Of a stretch of DNA of 5,523 nt, positions 3,332-5,523 are shown piece after piece (position 1 is the first letter of the stretch; every line of letters begins with the position of its first letter). The position numbers were made by a program, and so were the translations under genes. This DNA is from an uncultured Clostridium sp. (GTDB taxonomy: Bacteria; Bacillota; Clostridia; TANB77; CAG-508): NCBI GenBank assembly GCA_946497905.1, contig CAMMMI010000098.1, forward strand, positions 1-5,523, given 5' to 3'. Under the pieces are notes generated by a model that was not told the DNA's origin, searched no databases, and worked only from the letters and a program-made list of their open reading frames with translations.

Positions 3332-5416
3332 ATGGCAGGAAGAGCATACCCATTAGAAAGAACTAGAAATATAGGAATAATGGCACATATAGATGCCGGA
3401 AAAACAACAACAACAGAGAGAATATTATTTTATACAGGAAAAACTCATAAAATAGGAGAAGTTCACGAAGGTGCAGCAACAATGGACTGGATGGAGCAAG
3501 AACAAGAAAGAGGAATCACTATAACATCTGCTGCCACAACATGTTTTTGGAAAGATAATAGAATAAATATTATAGACACACCAGGACACGTTGATTTTAC
3601 AGTAGAAGTTCAAAGATCTCTAAGAGTACTTGACGGAGCTGTAACAGTTTTAGCTGCAAAAGGTGGAGTTCAACCACAAACAGAAACAGTTTGGAGACAA
3701 GCTGATAAATATCAAGTACCAAGAATGGTATATGTAAACAAAATGGATATTACAGGAGCAAATTTCATGTTATGTGTTGAGCAATTAAAAAACAGATTAC
3801 ATGCAAATGCTGTTCCAATCCAATTGCCAATAGGAGCTGAAGATAATTTTAAAGGAATAGTTGACTTAATTAAAATGAAAGCATTTGTACACAAAGACGA
3901 TTTAGGTAAAGAAATAGAAGAAACAGACATTCCTGATGATATGAAAGATTTAGCTCAAGAATATCATGATAAAATGATCGAAGCAGTAGCTGAACAAGAT
4001 GAAGAATTAATGATGAAATATTTAGAAGGTGAAGAATTAACAGATGAAGAAATCAAAAAAGGTTTACGTACAGGAACAATTGCAAATACTATAGTACCTG
4101 TAACATGTGGTTCTTCATATAAAAATAAAGGTGTACAAGAACTATTAAATGCAATAGTTGATTATATGCCATCACCATTAGATATTCCACATATAAAAGG
4201 TGTAGATTTAGAAGGTAATGAAACAGAAAGAAAAACTTCAGATTCAGAACCATTTGCAGCATTAGCATTTAAAATTGCTACAGATCCATTTGTTGGAAAA
4301 TTATGTTTCTTTAGAGTATATTCAGGAACATTAGAATCTGGATCAACAGTTTTAAACTCAAATAAAGACAAAAAAGAAAGAATAGGAAGAATTCTACAAA
4401 TGCATTCTAATCACAGAGAAGATATTGATAAAGTATATTCAGGAGATATAGCAGCAGCAGTAGGATTAAAAGAAGTAACAACTGGAGATACTTTATGTGA
4501 TATGAATAATCCTGTTATATTAGAATCAATGGAATTCCCAGAACCAGTTATTGATATAGCTATTGAGCCAAAAGATAAAGTAGCTCAAGAAAAAATGGGA
4601 ATTGCTTTAGCAAAACTAGCTGAAGAAGATCCAACATTTAAAGCTTATACAAATCATGAAACTGGTCAAACAATTATAGCAGGTATGGGTGAATTACACT
4701 TAGATATAATTGTTGATAGATTAAAAAGAGAATTTAAAGTTGAATGTAATGTAGGTAAACCACAAGTTGCTTACAAAGAAACAATCAGAAATAAAGTAAA
4801 AGTACAAGGAAAATTCATTCGTCAATCAGGTGGTAAAGGACAATATGGTGATGTTTGGTTTGAAATGGAACCATTAGAACCAGGAAAAGGAATAGAATTC
4901 GAAAGCAAAATTGTCGGAGGAGCAGTTCCAAAAGAATATATTAAACCAATTGAACAAGGAATGAGAGAAGCAGCAGAAAGCGGTGTACTTGCTGGATATC
5001 CAGTTATAGACTTTAAAGTAACTTTAGTTGATGGTTCTTACCATGAAGTTGACTCTTCAGAAATGGCATTCAAAATAGCAGCATCTATGGCTTTCAAAGA
5101 AGGTTGTAAACAAGCTAAATCAGTTATATTAGAACCAATAATGAAAGTTGAAATAACAGTTCCAGAAGAATATATGGGAGATGTTATAGGTGATGTAAAC
5201 TCTAGACGTGGAAGAATGGAAGGTATGGACGGAAATGATGGAATGCAAGAAATACACGCATTTATACCACTTTCAGAAATGTTTGGATATGCTACAGAAT
5301 TACGTTCAAGAACACAAGGTAGAGGAACATATTCTATGGAACCATCTCATTATGAAGAAGTTCCAAAATCAGTATTGGAGACTATTATTGCTTCTAGAGC
5401 TAAAAAAGAAGCCTAA
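3332..5416 (+). CDS. fusA: Elongation factor G (EF-G)
   Basis: This is a complete 694-residue translational GTPase. EF-G drives mRNA-tRNA translocation and, with ribosome recycling factor, splits terminated ribosomes. The G domain shows P-loop AHIDAGKTT (18-26), the switch I motif RGITI (60-64), DTPGH (82-86) with the catalytic His86, and NKMD (136-139). Domain II follows from about residue 300, and domain III contains GMGELHLDIIVDRLKREF. Domain IV has GGAVPKEYIKPIEQG and the loop GSYHEVDSSEMAFKIA, whose His571 matches the tip histidine that contacts the decoding centre in T. thermophilus EF-G. Domain V ends with PLSEMFGYATELRSRTQGRG. The G domain also has the GGVQPQTETVWRQADKY stretch typical of the main EF-G. 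Nothing suggests a resistance-type or paralogous copy, and the str-operon position supports fusA. The start ATG has an AGAGAGGGGG-type site about 11 nt upstream, slightly long spacing. Confidence 0.99.
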   Translation: MAGRAYPLERTRNIGIMAHIDAGKTTTTERILFYTGKTHKIGEVHEGAATMDWMEQEQERGITITSAATTCFWKDNRINIIDTPGHVDFTVEVQRSLRVLDGAVTVLAAKGGVQPQTETVWRQADKYQVPRMVYVNKMDITGANFMLCVEQLKNRLHANAVPIQLPIGAEDNFKGIVDLIKMKAFVHKDDLGKEIEETDIPDDMKDLAQEYHDKMIEAVAEQDEELMMKYLEGEELTDEEIKKGLRTGTIANTIVPVTCGSSYKNKGVQELLNAIVDYMPSPLDIPHIKGVDLEGNETERKTSDSEPFAALAFKIATDPFVGKLCFFRVYSGTLESGSTVLNSNKDKKERIGRILQMHSNHREDIDKVYSGDIAAAVGLKEVTTGDTLCDMNNPVILESMEFPEPVIDIAIEPKDKVAQEKMGIALAKLAEEDPTFKAYTNHETGQTIIAGMGELHLDIIVDRLKREFKVECNVGKPQVAYKETIRNKVKVQGKFIRQSGGKGQYGDVWFEMEPLEPGKGIEFESKIVGGAVPKEYIKPIEQGMREAAESGVLAGYPVIDFKVTLVDGSYHEVDSSEMAFKIAASMAFKEGCKQAKSVILEPIMKVEITVPEEYMGDVIGDVNSRRGRMEGMDGNDGMQEIHAFIPLSEMFGYATELRSRTQGRGTYSMEPSHYEEVPKSVLETIIASRAKKEA

Positions 5417-5431
5417 ATTAGTCTAAAATCA

Positions 5432-5523
5432 CTGTCCTGCACATTTTCGCAATATTATTCAAGTTTTGACGTACAATTAGTACGCCTTCACCTTGAATAA
5501 TATTTCAAAAATGCACATTACAG
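5432..5523 (-). repeat. Intergenic palindrome, copy 4 (cut by window end)
   Basis: It lies 15 bp after the fusA stop. CTGT (5432-5435) pairs with ACAG (5520-5523), TGCACATTTT (5438-5447) with AAAATGCACA (5508-5517), and a perfect 13-bp AATATTATTCAAG (5451-5463) with CTTGAATAATATT (5492-5504). The tip is CGTAC/GTACG (5470-5474 with 5480-5484) around AATTA. The C-A mismatches at 5440/5515, 5441/5514 and 5448/5507 repeat those in copies 2 and 3. The outer arm probably continues past the window. Confidence 0.9.

Overview
The window is AT-rich DNA with lysine-rich, AGA/TTA-dominated codon use, AGGAGG-type ribosome binding sites and sigma-70/sigma-A-like promoters. Its ribosomal genes have Gram-positive form: S12 has 137 residues, including the extra N-terminal segment that proteobacterial S12 lacks. 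Together this points to a low-GC Firmicute, most likely a clostridium-like gut or host-associated lineage. I cannot name a species. UGG is used for Trp and no in-frame UGA is needed, so the standard bacterial code fits.

Layout. Positions 1-921 hold the 3' part of an unrecognised gene whose start lies before the window. It opens with six 21-bp tandem repeats coding a Thr/Pro heptapeptide and ends at a strong intrinsic terminator (988-1033). A strong extended -10 promoter (1064-1092) then drives a 64-codon gene for a small two-helix membrane protein (1159-1353), followed by a GNRA-capped hairpin. Positions 1390-1518 are very AT-rich and I see nothing in them. A second strong promoter (1519-1547) starts the str operon: rpsL (1683-2096), rpsG (2683-3153) and fusA (3332-5416). 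tuf probably follows outside the window. All genes are on the + strand.

The protein genes are ordinary; the spaces between them are not. Four copies of a 90-125-bp imperfect palindrome lie in the operon: two in series after rpsL, one starting directly after the rpsG stop codon, and one after fusA that runs off the window. The middle and outer stems differ in sequence between copies but stay paired, and the apical pair switches between T-A and C-G. Nearly all the recurrent stem mismatches are C opposite A on the + strand, which are G-U wobbles on the - strand. I count 17 such pairs against one in the opposite sense. This suggests the element is selected to fold as a minus-strand RNA or single-stranded DNA, antisense to the operon. 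This repeat family is the best candidate here for something undescribed.

The rpsL leader (two stem-loops, the first starting at the predicted +1) and the roughly 220-nt spacer before rpsG (several stems and a long-range AGGGGA/TCCCCT pairing just before the Shine-Dalgarno site) look like structured mRNA control regions. They would suit autogenous control of the ribosomal protein operon, but that role is inferred. S12 and S7 build the 30S decoding centre and head, and EF-G translocates on that ribosome, so co-transcription fits their shared role. A possible extra promoter (3267-3295) could raise fusA expression independently.
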